From: Kineococcus sp. NBC_00420 | Lineage (GTDB): Bacteria; Actinomycetota; Actinomycetes; Actinomycetales; Kineococcaceae | Direction of reading: 5' to 3' | NCBI RefSeq assembly: GCF_036021035.1 | Contig: NZ_CP107930.1 | Location: forward strand, 3,782,001 to 3,846,000 | Length of the DNA: 64,000 nucleotides | In this document: piece after piece, positions 33,747 through 43,351 of the stretch | Numbering within the stretch: the first letter of the stretch is position 1 | Layout: every line of letters begins with the position of its first letter | Program-made: the position numbers and the translations under genes | Notes under the pieces: generated by a model | What the model saw: only the letters and a program-made list of their open reading frames with translations | Told to the model about the DNA's origin: nothing | Database searches by the model: none

Positions 33747-34919
33747 GTGGACCTCTTCGAGTACCAGGCGCGCGACCTCTTCGCGGCGCACGGCGTACCC
33801 GTGCTGGACGGCAAGGTCGCCACCACCCCCGAGGAGGCCCGGGCGGCCGCCGAGGCGATGGGTGGCGGCACGGTCGTGGTGAAGGCGCAGGTGAAGGTCG
33901 GCGGCCGCGGCAAGGCCGGCGGCGTCAAGCTCGCCCACAGCCCCGAGGAGACGGCCGAGAAGGCCGGCGAGATCCTCGGGATGGACATCAAGGGACACAC
34001 CGTCCACCAGGTGATGATCGCCGAGGGCGCGAAGATCGCCGAGGAGTTCTACTTCTCGGTGCTGCTCGACCGCTCCAACCGCACCTACCTGGCGATGGCC
34101 AGCGTCGAGGGCGGCGTGGAGATCGAGCAGCTCGCGGTGGAGCGCCCCGAGGCGCTGGCCCGGGTCGCCGTCGACGCGCTGACCGGCATCGACGCCGCGA
34201 AGGCCGCCGAGATCGCGGAGGCCGCCGGGTTCCCGGAGGAGCTGCGGGAGAAGGTCGCCGACGTGTTCGTGAAGCTCTGGGCGGTCTTCACCGCCGAGGA
34301 CGCCACGCTCGTCGAGGTGAACCCGCTGGTGCGCACCGAGTCCGGCGACATCGTCGCCCTCGACGGCAAGGTGACGCTGGACGAGAACGCCGACTTCCGC
34401 CACCCCGCCCACCTCGAACTGGTCGACGCCGCCGCGGCGGACCCGTTGGAGGCCAAGGCGAAGGCGCTCAACCTCAACTACGTCAAGCTCGACGGTGCGG
34501 TCGGCATCATCGGCAACGGCGCCGGGCTGGTCATGTCGACCCTCGACGTCGTCGCCTACGCGGGGGAGAAGCACGGCGGGGTGAAGCCGGCGAACTTCCT
34601 CGACATCGGCGGCGGTGCCTCCGCCCAGGTCATGGCCAACGGCCTCGACGTCATCCTCAACGACACGCAGGTCAAGAGCGTGTTCGTCAACGTCTTCGGC
34701 GGCATCACGGCCTGCGACGAGGTCGCCAAGGGCATCGTCTCGGCGCTGGGGATCCTCGGCGACGAGGCCACCAAACCCCTCGTCGTCCGCCTCGACGGCA
34801 ACAACGTCGAGGAGGGGCGCCGCATCCTCGCGGAGGCGGCCCACCCCCTCGTGACGGTCGTGGACACGATGGACGGTGCGGCCGACAAGGCCGCCGAGCT
34901 GGCGAACGTGGGGGCCTGA
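33747..34919 (+). CDS. sucC: succinyl-CoA synthetase beta subunit (ADP-forming)
   Basis: A 390-residue subunit with an N-terminal ATP-grasp domain ([16 protein letters not shown] at the start, [18 protein letters not shown] about 45-62) and a C-terminal CoA-ligase domain ([14 protein letters not shown] and [15 protein letters not shown]). It joins succinate to CoA, or the reverse, in the TCA cycle. I chose the GTG at 33747 because the family begins with xDLFEYQ; GGAGA lies about 8 nt upstream. A longer upstream frame is noise. sucD follows after 3 bp. Confidence 0.97.
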   Translation: MDLFEYQARDLFAAHGVPVLDGKVATTPEEARAAAEAMGGGTVVVKAQVKVGGRGKAGGVKLAHSPEETAEKAGEILGMDIKGHTVHQVMIAEGAKIAEEFYFSVLLDRSNRTYLAMASVEGGVEIEQLAVERPEALARVAVDALTGIDAAKAAEIAEAAGFPEELREKVADVFVKLWAVFTAEDATLVEVNPLVRTESGDIVALDGKVTLDENADFRHPAHLELVDAAAADPLEAKAKALNLNYVKLDGAVGIIGNGAGLVMSTLDVVAYAGEKHGGVKPANFLDIGGGASAQVMANGLDVILNDTQVKSVFVNVFGGITACDEVAKGIVSALGILGDEATKPLVVRLDGNNVEEGRRILAEAAHPLVTVVDTMDGAADKAAELANVGA

Positions 34920-34922
34920 ACG

Positions 34923-35822
34923 ATGTCGATCTTCATCAACTCCGACTCCAAGGTCCTCGTGCAGGGGATGACCGGGTCCGAGGGACGCAAGCACACCCAG
35001 CGGATGCTGACCTCCGGCACGCAGATCGTCGGCGGGGTGACCCCCGGCAAGGGCGGTCAGTCCGTCGAGTTCACCGGGGCGGACGGCTCGCCCGTCCAGG
35101 TCCCGGTGTTCTCCTCCGTCGGTGAGGCCCGTGAGGCCACCGGCGCCGACGTCACCGTCATCTTCGTCCCGGCGAAGTTCACCAAGGGCGCCGTGGTCGA
35201 GGCCATCGAGGCCGAGACCCCCCTCGTCGTCGTCATCACCGAGGGTGTCCCGGTGCACGACTCGGCGGAGTTCTACGCGCTCGCGGCCGCCTCGGGCACG
35301 ACGCGGCTGATCGGGCCGAACTGCCCCGGCCTCATCAGCCCCGGCAAGTCGAACGTCGGCATCATCCCGGCCGACATCACCCCGCCCGGACGCATCGGGC
35401 TGGTCTCGAAGTCGGGGACGCTGACCTACCAGATGATGTACGAGCTGCGCGACATCGGCTTCTCCTCCGCCGTCGGCATCGGGGGCGACCCGGTCATCGG
35501 GACCACGCACATCGACGCCCTCCAGGCGTTCCAGGACGACCCGGACACCGACGTCATCGTGATGATCGGTGAGATCGGTGGCGACGCCGAGGAACGCGCC
35601 GCGAAGTTCATCGAGGCCAACGTGACGAAGCCGGTCGTCGGCTACGTCGCCGGCTTCACCGCCCCCGAGGGCAAGACGATGGGCCACGCCGGCGCCATCG
35701 TCTCCGGCTCCGCGGGCACCGCCCAGGCCAAGCAGGACGCCCTCGAGGCGGCCGGGGTGAAGGTCGGGAAGACCCCGTCCGAGACCGCCAACCTGGCCCG
35801 GGAGATCTTCAAGGCCCTCTGA
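34923..35822 (+). CDS. sucD: succinyl-CoA synthetase alpha subunit
   Basis: A 299-residue subunit. The CoA-binding Rossmann domain begins [19 protein letters not shown] (about 11-29). [11 protein letters not shown] (about 123-133) and [16 protein letters not shown] follow. The phosphohistidine is in [12 protein letters not shown] (about residue 245). It forms the catalytic heterodimer with SucC. A 12-bp hairpin follows the stop. Length and order are standard. Confidence 0.98.
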   Translation: MSIFINSDSKVLVQGMTGSEGRKHTQRMLTSGTQIVGGVTPGKGGQSVEFTGADGSPVQVPVFSSVGEAREATGADVTVIFVPAKFTKGAVVEAIEAETPLVVVITEGVPVHDSAEFYALAAASGTTRLIGPNCPGLISPGKSNVGIIPADITPPGRIGLVSKSGTLTYQMMYELRDIGFSSAVGIGGDPVIGTTHIDALQAFQDDPDTDVIVMIGEIGGDAEERAAKFIEANVTKPVVGYVAGFTAPEGKTMGHAGAIVSGSAGTAQAKQDALEAAGVKVGKTPSETANLAREIFKAL

Positions 35823-35837
35823 GGCCTCCCGCACGGA

Positions 35838-35880
35838 CGTCGGCTCCACCCTCCGCCCGATCGGGGGCGTGGAGCCGACG
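35838..35880 (+). terminator. hairpin after sucD
   Basis: Perfect 12-bp arms CGTCGGCTCCAC (35838-35849) and GTGGAGCCGACG (35869-35880) enclose a further small GC stem. There is no T-run, which is common for terminators in very GC-rich actinobacteria. Confidence 0.65.
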
Positions 35881-35936
35881 GTCTCGACCCCGCGGGTGTC
35901 GGTCCCGCGGTTCGACCCCCCGCCGGGGGAGCATCG

Positions 35937-37190
35937 GTGGTGATGTCCACGCCCACCGACACCTCCGCCGCTCGCCGCTCCGCCAAGGTCCCCAGGACCA
36001 CCCCGGCGGACCTGCTGCCCCTGCTCACCGCGTCCGTGCGCGCGGTGCTGACCCTGCTCGTGCCGATGGTGGTGCTGTGCGTCCTGGGGTGGATCGCCTC
36101 GGTGCGCTCCACCTCCTCCCTGGCCGCCGTGGCCCGGGTCGGGGCCGACCTCTGGCTGCTCGCGCACGGCAGTTCCGTCGCGATCGTCGGGGGCAGCGTC
36201 GGGATCGCCCCGCTGGGGCTCACCGTGCTCGCGGTCCTCTCCTCCCGGCGTGCGGTCCGGATGTGGCTGCGCGACCAGCTCGAGGCCGAACGTGACGTCC
36301 CGTTCTGGCGGGGTCTCGGGGTCTTCGCCGGCGGCTACGCCGTGTTCGCCGTCCTGCTGGCCCTGGTCTCGCGCAGCGGGGTCGGGGCGGCGTCGCTGTC
36401 GATGTCGCTGCTCGGTGGGTTCCTCGTCGCCGCGCTCGGCGCGCTCGTGGCCCTCTGGGCGCACCGTCCCGCCCTGCCCGCGGCCGTCCCCGCCGTCGTG
36501 GTGGCCGCCCTGCGTCCGGCCGTGGCCGCCTGCGCGGGACTCGTCGGGACCGGTGCGCTGCTCGTCGCCGTGGCCCTCGTGCACGGTCGCAGCGAGGTCC
36601 TCGCCCTGCACGAGGCGCTGGACCCGGGGGTGTTCGGCGGGCTGCTCCTGACCCTCGCACAGGCCCTGCTGTTGCCCACGTTCGCGGTCTGGGGCCTGTC
36701 CTGGGCCACCGGCGTCGGCTTCGCCGTCGGGACCGGGACGTCGGTCGCGCCCGGGGGGACGACGCTCGACACCCTGCCGACCGTGCCCGTCCTCGGCGCC
36801 CTGCCGACCCCCGGCGTCACCCCGGCGTGGGCGTGGGCCGTCGTCGCGGTGCCGGTCCTCGTCGGTGCTGTCGCCTGGGTGCTGCAGAGCCGTCGCGGGC
36901 GTCCCGTCCACGGGCTCCTGACGCGCTGCGGCGCCGCGCTGCTGACCGGTGCGGGGACCGGGGTCCTGGTCGCCGGCCTGGGCTTCTTCGCCGGGGGAGC
37001 GCTCGGTCACGGCCGCATGGCCGACCTCGGACCCGACGCCCTGCTCACCGGAGCCGCGGCCGGCGGAGAGGTCGCCGCCGGAGCCCTGATCGCCGTCCTG
37101 CTCGGCCGCGCCTGGACGGCCTGGCGCGGGACGAAGGTCGTCGTGACGATGCCCGACGCCGGCGGTGGAGCACCCCGCAAGCTGCTCTGA
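35937..37190 (+). CDS. DUF6350 (PerM-like) membrane protein
   Basis: A 417-residue protein with about ten helices, of the DUF6350 family, which includes the mycobacterial cell-division membrane protein PerM. Placement between sucD and purN is the conserved actinobacterial order and supports the call. The N-terminal 25 residues are basic and cytosolic. The GTG at 35937 is 5 nt after GGGGAG; an ATG at 35943 is the alternative. The stop codon directly abuts the stop of the convergent VOC gene. Confidence 0.85.
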   Translation: MVMSTPTDTSAARRSAKVPRTTPADLLPLLTASVRAVLTLLVPMVVLCVLGWIASVRSTSSLAAVARVGADLWLLAHGSSVAIVGGSVGIAPLGLTVLAVLSSRRAVRMWLRDQLEAERDVPFWRGLGVFAGGYAVFAVLLALVSRSGVGAASLSMSLLGGFLVAALGALVALWAHRPALPAAVPAVVVAALRPAVAACAGLVGTGALLVAVALVHGRSEVLALHEALDPGVFGGLLLTLAQALLLPTFAVWGLSWATGVGFAVGTGTSVAPGGTTLDTLPTVPVLGALPTPGVTPAWAWAVVAVPVLVGAVAWVLQSRRGRPVHGLLTRCGAALLTGAGTGVLVAGLGFFAGGALGHGRMADLGPDALLTGAAAGGEVAAGALIAVLLGRAWTAWRGTKVVVTMPDAGGGAPRKLL

Positions 37191-37946
37191 TCAGCGGTCC
37201 GGCTGCGGCGCACCGGGGAGCGGGGTGAAGACGGCGAACCCCGCACCCCACGGGTCGCGCACCTGCGCCATCCGGCCGAAGTCGCTGTCGTGGGCCGCGT
37301 GCACGACCTCACCGCCCCCCGCGAGCGCGGCCCGCACGGCGGCGTCGACGTCGGGGACGCCGAAGTACACCAGCCACCCGGGCGCCGAACCCCAGAGCGG
37401 GCCGACGCCACCGATCGGGTGCGGCGCGTCGACGTTGGCCGCGATGGCGTAGCCGTCGAAGAGCTCCCGGAAGGTCCAGCCGAACACGGCGGCGTAGAAC
37501 TCCCGGGAGAGCGCCGGGTCGGACGAGCGCAGGTCCTCCCAGTTCAGACCGCCCGGGGCGTTGACCCAGCTCGCGCCGATGCGGGTCCCGGCCTCCCACA
37601 ACCCGACGACGGCCCCGGTGGGATCGGCGACCACCGCCGAGCGTCCCGCGTCGTCGACGTCGCCCGGCCCGCTCAGGACCGACCCGCCCGCGGCCGTGAC
37701 GGCGGCCACGGTCGCGTCGAGGTCCGTGGTCGCGATGGACAGCGTCCAGCCGGAGGTGGTGGCCGGGCCGGCTTCCGCGGCGACGGCGCCGTCCACCCCG
37801 AGCAGCGGGGAGCCGTCGGGACGGTGCCCGACGACGGTCCACCCGAGGACCGCCCCGTAGAAGGTCGCCGCCGCCCCGGGGTCGTCGGTCGCGAGGTCCG
37901 CCCGGGCCGGGACGCCGGCGGGCCAGGGGTGCGTGCGCAGGGTCAT
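37191..37946 (-). CDS. VOC family protein with two glyoxalase-like domains
   Basis: A 251-residue protein of two VOC modules. The first is residues 10-120 (ADLATDDPGAAATFYGAVLGW to VADPTGAVVGLWEA) and the second 132-245 (NWEDLRSSDPALSREFYAAVFGW to VRDPWGAGFAVFTP). Such two-module proteins in actinobacteria are linked to antibiotic or small-molecule binding (hydroxylase CarC-like), but no function is proven here. It lies antisense between perM and purN, interrupting the usual order. The start is ATG at 37946, 47 bp from the divergent purN. Confidence 0.88.
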   Translation of the reverse strand: MTLRTHPWPAGVPARADLATDDPGAAATFYGAVLGWTVVGHRPDGSPLLGVDGAVAAEAGPATTSGWTLSIATTDLDATVAAVTAAGGSVLSGPGDVDDAGRSAVVADPTGAVVGLWEAGTRIGASWVNAPGGLNWEDLRSSDPALSREFYAAVFGWTFRELFDGYAIAANVDAPHPIGGVGPLWGSAPGWLVYFGVPDVDAAVRAALAGGGEVVHAAHDSDFGRMAQVRDPWGAGFAVFTPLPGAPQPDR

Positions 37947-37993
37947 GCCACGAGTTTCTTCCCCGGCGACCGCGACGGCTAGAGTCTCGCCAC

Positions 37994-38569
37994 GTGCCCG
38001 TACGAGTGGTCGTCCTCGCCTCCGGATCGGGCTCGACCCTGCAGGCGCTCCTCGACGCCGGCGACCCCGCCTACGAGATCGTCGCCGTGGGCTCGGACAA
38101 GCTCGGGGTGCCCGCGCTGGAGCGGGCCGCCGCCGCCGGGGCCGACACGTTCACCGTCGCCCCCGCCGACTTCGCCGACCGCCCCGCCTGGGACGCGGCG
38201 CTGACCGCCGAGGTCGCCCGTCGCGCCCCCGACCTCGTCGTGCTCGCCGGGTTCATGCGCATCCTCGGAGCGCCCATGGTCGAGGCGTTCGGCGGGCGCA
38301 TGGTCAACACCCACCCCGCGCTGCTGCCGTCCTTCCCCGGTGCCCACGGCGTCCGCGACGCGCTCGCGCACGGGGTGAAGGTCACCGGGTGCACCGTGCA
38401 CCTCGTCGACTCCGGCGTGGACACCGGCCCCATCCTCGACCAGGTCGCGGTCCGCGTCCTGGACGGCGACAACGAGCACTCCCTGCACGAACGCATCAAG
38501 AGCCACGAGCGCGAGCTGCTCGTCGACGTCGTGGGCCGACTGGCCCGCACGCTCACCACCCACCCCTGA
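37994..38569 (+). CDS. purN: phosphoribosylglycinamide formyltransferase
   Basis: A 191-residue GAR transformylase, step 3 of purine synthesis, using 10-formyl-THF. Visible residues: the glycinamide loop LASGSGSTLQALLD (8-21), the catalytic Asn and His in NTHPALLPSFPGAHG (about 103-117) and the catalytic Asp in VDSGVDTGPIL (about 136-146). The GTG at 37994 has TAGAGT (37980-37985) 8 nt upstream and no Shine-Dalgarno site; it is probably leaderless. purH follows after 18 bp. Confidence 0.97.
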   Translation: MPVRVVVLASGSGSTLQALLDAGDPAYEIVAVGSDKLGVPALERAAAAGADTFTVAPADFADRPAWDAALTAEVARRAPDLVVLAGFMRILGAPMVEAFGGRMVNTHPALLPSFPGAHGVRDALAHGVKVTGCTVHLVDSGVDTGPILDQVAVRVLDGDNEHSLHERIKSHERELLVDVVGRLARTLTTHP

Positions 38570-38587
38570 GAGGACGGCATCCCGCCG

Positions 38588-40168
38588 ATGGCACCGGAAA
38601 CCCGCGAGGCACGCCAGGTCCCCGTCAAGCGCGCGCTGGTCAGCGTCTACGACAAGAGCGGCCTGGAGGAACTCGCCCAGGGGCTGCACGCCGCGGGTGT
38701 CGCGATCGTCTCCACCGGTTCGACGGCCTCGCGCATCGCCGCCGCCGGCGTGCCCGTCACCCCCGTCGAGGAGCTCACCGGGTTCCCCGAGTGCCTCGAC
38801 GGCCGGGTCAAGACCCTGCACCCGCGGGTGCACGCGGGGATCCTCGCCGACCGCCGGCTGCCCGACCACGTGCGCCAGCTGGCCGAGCTCGACGTCGAAC
38901 CCTTCGACCTCGTCGTCGTGAACCTCTACCCCTTCGCCGCGACCGTCGCCTCGGGCGCCGGCTACGACGAGGTCGTCGAGCAGATCGACATCGGCGGGCC
39001 GTCGATGGTCCGTGCGGCCGCGAAGAACCACCCGAGTGTCGCCGTCGTCGTCGACCCCGCCCGCTACGCCGACGTGCTGAAGGCCGTCGCCGACGGGGGG
39101 TTCGACCTGAGCGACCGCAAGCGCCTGGCCGCGGCCGCGTTCGCGCACACCGCCGCCTACGACACGGCCGTGGCCGGCTGGTTCGCGCAGCAGACGCTGG
39201 CCGCCGACGACGAGGGCTGGCCCGCGGTGACGGGGATGGCGCTGGAACGCAGCGCCGTCCTGCGCTACGGCGAGAACCCGCACCAGCAGGCCGCCGTCTA
39301 CGCCGACCCGACCGCCGGACCGGGCATCGCGCAGGCCGTCCAGCTGCACGGCAAGGCCATGTCCTACAACAACTACGTCGACGCCGACGCCGCCCTGCGC
39401 GCCGCGTTCGACCTCGCCGGCCCCGCCGTCGCGGTGATCAAGCACGCCAACCCGTGCGGCATCGCGACCGGTTCCGACGTCGCCGACGCCCACGCCAAGG
39501 CGCACGCCTGCGACCCGGTCTCCGCCTACGGCGGGGTCATCGCCGCCAACCGCGTCGTGACCGCGGCCATGGCCGCCCAGGTCGCGCCGGTGTTCACCGA
39601 GGTCGTCATCGCCCCGGGCTTCGAGCCCGAGGCGCTGGAGGTGCTGCAGGCCAAGAAGAACGTCCGGCTGCTGCAGCTGCCGGAGGGCTACGGCCGCCGC
39701 CCGCAGGAGTGGCGCATGGTGTCCGGCGGGGTGCTCGTGCAGAGCCTCGACCTCATCGACGCCGAGGGCGACGCCCCCGCGAACTGGACCCTCGCCGCCG
39801 GCGAGGCCGCCTCGCCCGAGGTCCTGGCCGACCTCGAGTTCGCCTGGCGCGCAGTGCGTTCGGTGCGCTCGAACGCGATCCTGCTGGCCAAGGACGGCGC
39901 CTCCGTCGGTGTCGGCATGGGTCAGGTCAACCGCGTCGACTCCTGCAAGCTGGCCGTGGAACGCGCCGGCGTGGAGCGGGCCACCGGTTCCGTCGCCGCC
40001 TCCGACGCGTTCTTCCCCTTCGCTGACGGGGCGCAGATCCTCATCGACGCCGGGGTGCGCGCCATCGTGCAGCCCGGCGGGTCGATCCGGGACGCCGAGG
40101 TCGTCGAGGCCGCCACGAAGGCCGGGATCACCATGTACTTCACCGGCGCGCGCCACTTCGCGCACTGA
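38588..40168 (+). CDS. purH: bifunctional AICAR formyltransferase/IMP cyclohydrolase
   Basis: A 526-residue enzyme for the last two purine steps. The N-terminal cyclohydrolase (about 12-210) shows [25 protein letters not shown] and VNLYPF. The C-terminal transformylase (about 215-526) shows [22 protein letters not shown] (with the catalytic Lys-His) and [10 protein letters not shown]. It consumes AICAR (ZMP), the ligand of the ZTP riboswitch found at 60.9 kb. It is cotranscribed with purN. Confidence 0.98.
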   Translation: MAPETREARQVPVKRALVSVYDKSGLEELAQGLHAAGVAIVSTGSTASRIAAAGVPVTPVEELTGFPECLDGRVKTLHPRVHAGILADRRLPDHVRQLAELDVEPFDLVVVNLYPFAATVASGAGYDEVVEQIDIGGPSMVRAAAKNHPSVAVVVDPARYADVLKAVADGGFDLSDRKRLAAAAFAHTAAYDTAVAGWFAQQTLAADDEGWPAVTGMALERSAVLRYGENPHQQAAVYADPTAGPGIAQAVQLHGKAMSYNNYVDADAALRAAFDLAGPAVAVIKHANPCGIATGSDVADAHAKAHACDPVSAYGGVIAANRVVTAAMAAQVAPVFTEVVIAPGFEPEALEVLQAKKNVRLLQLPEGYGRRPQEWRMVSGGVLVQSLDLIDAEGDAPANWTLAAGEAASPEVLADLEFAWRAVRSVRSNAILLAKDGASVGVGMGQVNRVDSCKLAVERAGVERATGSVAASDAFFPFADGAQILIDAGVRAIVQPGGSIRDAEVVEAATKAGITMYFTGARHFAH

Positions 40169-40190
40169 GCGACCCCGGTAGCGTCGATCC

Positions 40191-40475
40191 ATGACCCAGG
40201 CTCCCGAGCGGGTTCCCACCCCGGGCAACGCGGTCCTGCTGACCCTCGTCGGCGGGGTCGTGCTGGCCCTGGGGCTGACCCTGCTCGCGGGGCCGACGTC
40301 GGGCGGGGTGCTGCTCGGCGCCGACCTCGCGGTCGCCGCCGTGCTGCGCCTCGTCCTGCCGGTGCGGGTGGCCGGATCGCTCGCGGTCCGCTCCCGCCCG
40401 GTGGACGTCGCCATCCTGCTGGTGCTGGCGGTGGCCTGCCTCGTGCTGGCCGGGCTGGTGCCGACCCCGCAGTAG
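40191..40475 (+). CDS. DUF3017 small membrane protein
   Basis: A 94-residue protein with three helices (AVLLTLVGGVVLALGLTLLA, GVLLGADLAVAAVLRLVLPV, VAILLVLAVACLVLAGLVPT), matching the actinobacterial DUF3017 family usually found next to purH or folD. Function unknown. The ATG has TAGCGT (40179-40184) 6 nt upstream, a leaderless pattern, so it can be transcribed apart from purH. Confidence 0.85.
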   Translation: MTQAPERVPTPGNAVLLTLVGGVVLALGLTLLAGPTSGGVLLGADLAVAAVLRLVLPVRVAGSLAVRSRPVDVAILLVLAVACLVLAGLVPTPQ

Positions 40476-40487
40476 TTCTGCAGCCTC

Positions 40488-40534
40488 GCGTCGACACGCC
40501 GACGTCCAGGCGGTGGCCGCCGGCGTGTCGACGC
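40488..40534. terminator. bidirectional hairpin between convergent genes
   Basis: Perfect 14-bp arms GCGTCGACACGCCG (40488-40501) and CGGCGTGTCGACGC (40521-40534) with a 19-nt loop sit in the 89-bp gap between DUF3017 and metQ, which converge. There is no T-run. Confidence 0.65.
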
Positions 40535-40564
40535 AAGGGTGCATCACTGCTGTGGGCGCCTGGC

Positions 40565-41479
40565 TCAGGTGGCGTCGAGGGGCAGCAGGACACCCTTCAC
40601 GTCGGCGTCGTTCGAGAGGTACTCCTGGACCTTCGGGTCCTGGAACGTCGCGATGAGCGCCTTGACGTTCTCGGTGTCGATCCACTTCGTGCCCACCGTG
40701 AGCTGGCCCGCGAACTCGTCCGGGGCGGCGGGCGCGAAGATCTGCTGCTCGATCGGGATCTTGGCCGCGAGGTAGTACTCGGTGTAGCCGACGGCGGCGT
40801 CGAGGTCGGGCAGGGCGCGGGACTGCGCGCCGAAGTCCAGCAGCGTGAACTGCAGGCCCTTGGGGTTCTCGGCGATGTCGTCGACGGTCGCCGTCCCGAT
40901 GTCCGTCCCCGGTTCGAGGGTGATGAGCCCCGCCTTCTCCAGGACGAACAACCCCTGCGACTCGTTCGCCGGGTCGGAGTACAGCGAGATCGTGCCGCCC
41001 TGCGGGATCTCCGCCGGCGTCTTCCACTTCGAGGACCACAGGCCGAAACCCCACCGGAAGACCGGCGTCGCCGCGGTCTCCTGGAACCCCGGGTTGGCCT
41101 GCAGGACCTGACCCAGCCACAGCTTGTGCTGGTAGATCGTGCCCGCGACCTCGCCGTCGTTCACCGCGCGGTTGATGGTGTTGCTGTCGGCCAGGGCCTT
41201 GAACTCGACGTGGATGCCGTGCGCGGGGGCGACGTCCTTCGCGATGTAGTCGATGAGGGCCTCCTCGCGGGCGTTGCCCTCGGCGGTCGCGACGTAGAGG
41301 GTGGCGCCCGCCTGGGTGTTGGCGCTGTCCTCGCCGCCGAGACGGGGCACGACGACCGCGGCGGCGATCCCGAGCAGGACGACGGCACCGCCGGCCACGA
41401 ACGGCCACAGTCGTCGGCGGCGGACCTCGAAACCGTGGTCGTCGGCGGGCTTGGCGTCGGGGCGGGTCTCAGTGGACAA
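40565..41479 (-). CDS. metQ: methionine ABC transporter substrate-binding protein (NlpA family)
   Basis: A 304-residue NlpA/MetQ-type protein. The binding domain starts ATLYVATAEGNAREEALIDY (about 59-78), with HGIHVEFKALADSNTINRAV and TIYQHKLWL following as in MetQ. The N-terminus has a membrane helix (LWPFVAGGAVVLLGIAAAVV, about 24-43) but no lipobox cysteine, so it seems to be helix-anchored rather than a lipoprotein. The start is TTG at 41479 with GGAGA about 9 nt upstream. It overlaps metI by 11 bp. Confidence 0.88.
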   Translation of the reverse strand: MSTETRPDAKPADDHGFEVRRRRLWPFVAGGAVVLLGIAAAVVVPRLGGEDSANTQAGATLYVATAEGNAREEALIDYIAKDVAPAHGIHVEFKALADSNTINRAVNDGEVAGTIYQHKLWLGQVLQANPGFQETAATPVFRWGFGLWSSKWKTPAEIPQGGTISLYSDPANESQGLFVLEKAGLITLEPGTDIGTATVDDIAENPKGLQFTLLDFGAQSRALPDLDAAVGYTEYYLAAKIPIEQQIFAPAAPDEFAGQLTVGTKWIDTENVKALIATFQDPKVQEYLSNDADVKGVLLPLDAT

Positions 41480-42230
41480 GGGAGTTCTCCAGGTCTGCGG
41501 TGGGGGAGTTCGTGGGGGCGGCGCTGCGGCGACGGGCGCGCGGGTCCGCGAGGCGGGCCAGGGCGTCGCCGAGGAGTTGCACGGAGGCGACCAGGGCGAC
41601 GAGGACGACGATGGTCGCGATCATCACGGCGTGGTCGAAGCGCTGGTACCCGTAGGTGATGGCGAGGTAGCCGACCCCGGGGGCGCCGATCGTCCCGGCG
41701 ATGGCCGAGTACTCGATCATCGCGATGGTGTTGATGGTGAGGCCGCCGATGATCGAGGGCAGCGCCTCGGACAGTTGCACACTCGTGATGACCTGCAGCG
41801 GAGAGGCTCCCGAGGCCTTCGCGACGGCGACCACCGACGGGGGCACCGAGCGCAGCGAGTTCTCCACGATGCGGGCGAAGAACGCGGTGCCGGCCAGGAC
41901 CATCGGCACGACGGCCGCCCGGATGCCGATGTTCGTACCCGTGACGAACCGGGTGAACGGCACGAGCGCCGCCATCAGCACCAGGAACGGCAGGGACCGC
42001 CCGGTGCTGACCACCCAGCCGAGGACGCGGTGGGCCGGGCGGTTCTCCAGCAACCCGTCCGGGGCGAGGTTGTGCAGCAGGACCCCCAGCGGGACCCCGA
42101 GCAGCACGACCAGGGCCATGACGATGCCGACCATCAGCAGGGTGTCGCCGAGGGCGGGCAGGACGAGCGCCGGGATCTGCGGCAGGGGCGTGTCCAGGTT
42201 CGAGGCCAGCGGGAGGGCGGCGGGGCTCAC
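41469..42230 (-). CDS. metI: methionine ABC transporter permease
   Basis: A 253-residue permease with five to six helices. The first is LGDTLLMVGIVMALVVLLGVP (about 27-47). The EAA-type loop VAKASGASPLQVITSVQLSEALP (about 144-166) contacts the ATPase. It forms the MetI dimer of the methionine importer. The GTG start overlaps the metN stop by 4 bp. A long upstream frame is noise from metN. Confidence 0.93.
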   Translation of the reverse strand: MSPAALPLASNLDTPLPQIPALVLPALGDTLLMVGIVMALVVLLGVPLGVLLHNLAPDGLLENRPAHRVLGWVVSTGRSLPFLVLMAALVPFTRFVTGTNIGIRAAVVPMVLAGTAFFARIVENSLRSVPPSVVAVAKASGASPLQVITSVQLSEALPSIIGGLTINTIAMIEYSAIAGTIGAPGVGYLAITYGYQRFDHAVMIATIVVLVALVASVQLLGDALARLADPRARRRSAAPTNSPTADLENSLVH

Positions 42231-43222
42231 GGGACCAGCTCCAGGGTCGAGGGCGCCTCGGTGGCGCGGGTGTGCAGTCCCCGTCGCTCGAGGGCGGCGA
42301 TCAGCCGCGCGGGGTCCACCGAGTCCGGCACCCCGAGGGTGGCGTGCCCGACGGTCCGCCCGGTGACGGCACTCACGGAGGCGCCGAGCAGGGCGAGGTC
42401 GTGACCGAGTTCGCGGGCCGTGCTGGTCAGCCAGTCCGCCGGCACGTCGTCGCCGCGGTAGTGCACCGTCCAGGTGACGAGCCGGGGATCGGTGGCGACC
42501 GCCCGTCGGGGCAGCAGCGCGGCCCCGACGGGCGACCCCGGGTCGCGCAGGACGTCCAGCAGGGGCGCCGACTCGACGATGCGGCCGTGCTCGAGTCGGG
42601 CCACGGAGTCCGCGACCTCGACGACCGTGTCCATCTCGTGGGTGATGAACAGGATGGACAGCCCGAGGTCGTCGCGCAGTTCGCGCAGCAGCGCCACGAT
42701 CGAGGCCGTCGAGCGCGGGTCCAGCCCGGAGGTCGCCTCGTCGGAGAGCAGCACGCTCGGGCGCAGGGCCAGGGCGCGGGCGATCCCGACGCGCTGGCGC
42801 TGACCGCCGGAGAGCTCGTGCGGGTAGCGGCCGGCCAGGTCGGCCAGACCCACCCGCTCCAGCAGCTCGGCGACCCGGGCACGCCGCTCGCGGGGGACGA
42901 CCCCGAGGTAGCGCAACGGGAGTTCCACGTTCTGGGCGGCGGTGCGCCGGGTCTGCAGCCCGTCGGACTGGAAGATCGTGCCGATGCGGCGACGGGCTTC
43001 GCGCAGCCGTCCCTCCCCGAGGTGGGTCAGGTCCTGGCCGCCGACGAGCACGGAACCCGACGTGGGCCGGGTCAGCAGCGTCACGCACTGGGCGAGGGTG
43101 CTCTTGCCGGCCCCGCTCGGCCCGACGACGGCGGTGATGCTGCCGGCGGGGACGAGCAGGTCGAGGCGGTCGAGGACGGTGGTGCTCCCGTAGGTCTTGG
43201 TGAGCTGTCTCAGCTCGATCAT
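42227..43222 (-). CDS. metN: methionine ABC transporter ATP-binding protein
   Basis: A 331-residue ATPase. Walker A is GPSGAGKS (34-41), the signature LSGGQRQRVGIARAL (about 135-149), Walker B VLLSDEATSGLD and the switch His in FITHEMD. The C-terminal part (about 245-331) is the NIL domain that senses methionine and inhibits uptake. The ATG at 43222 is 16 nt from the nearest GGAG; a 4-codon ORF lies in between. Expression should fall when SAM is high because of the SAM-IV riboswitch upstream. Confidence 0.94.
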   Translation of the reverse strand: MIELRQLTKTYGSTTVLDRLDLLVPAGSITAVVGPSGAGKSTLAQCVTLLTRPTSGSVLVGGQDLTHLGEGRLREARRRIGTIFQSDGLQTRRTAAQNVELPLRYLGVVPRERRARVAELLERVGLADLAGRYPHELSGGQRQRVGIARALALRPSVLLSDEATSGLDPRSTASIVALLRELRDDLGLSILFITHEMDTVVEVADSVARLEHGRIVESAPLLDVLRDPGSPVGAALLPRRAVATDPRLVTWTVHYRGDDVPADWLTSTARELGHDLALLGASVSAVTGRTVGHATLGVPDSVDPARLIAALERRGLHTRATEAPSTLELVP

Positions 43223-43233
43223 GGCTCGATCAC
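43219..43233 (-). CDS. 4-codon upstream ORF overlapping the metN start
   Basis: GTG-ATC-GAG-CCA-TGA: its TGA overlaps the metN ATG (ATGA). GGAG is 5 nt before this GTG, the ideal distance, but 16 nt before the metN ATG. Ribosomes may start here and re-initiate at metN. TGATCGAGC is repeated at both starts. Confidence 0.4.
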   Translation of the reverse strand: MIEP

Positions 43234-43351
43234 GTCGTCTCCAGGGCGGCGTGGGGCGCGCGAGGGCGCGGCGGGGGAGCGTCGGGCGGACCGGCGCAGG
43301 GGGGACCGCCGGACGGGGTGGCCCGGGGTGTTCAGCGGGGAGTGCGGACGC

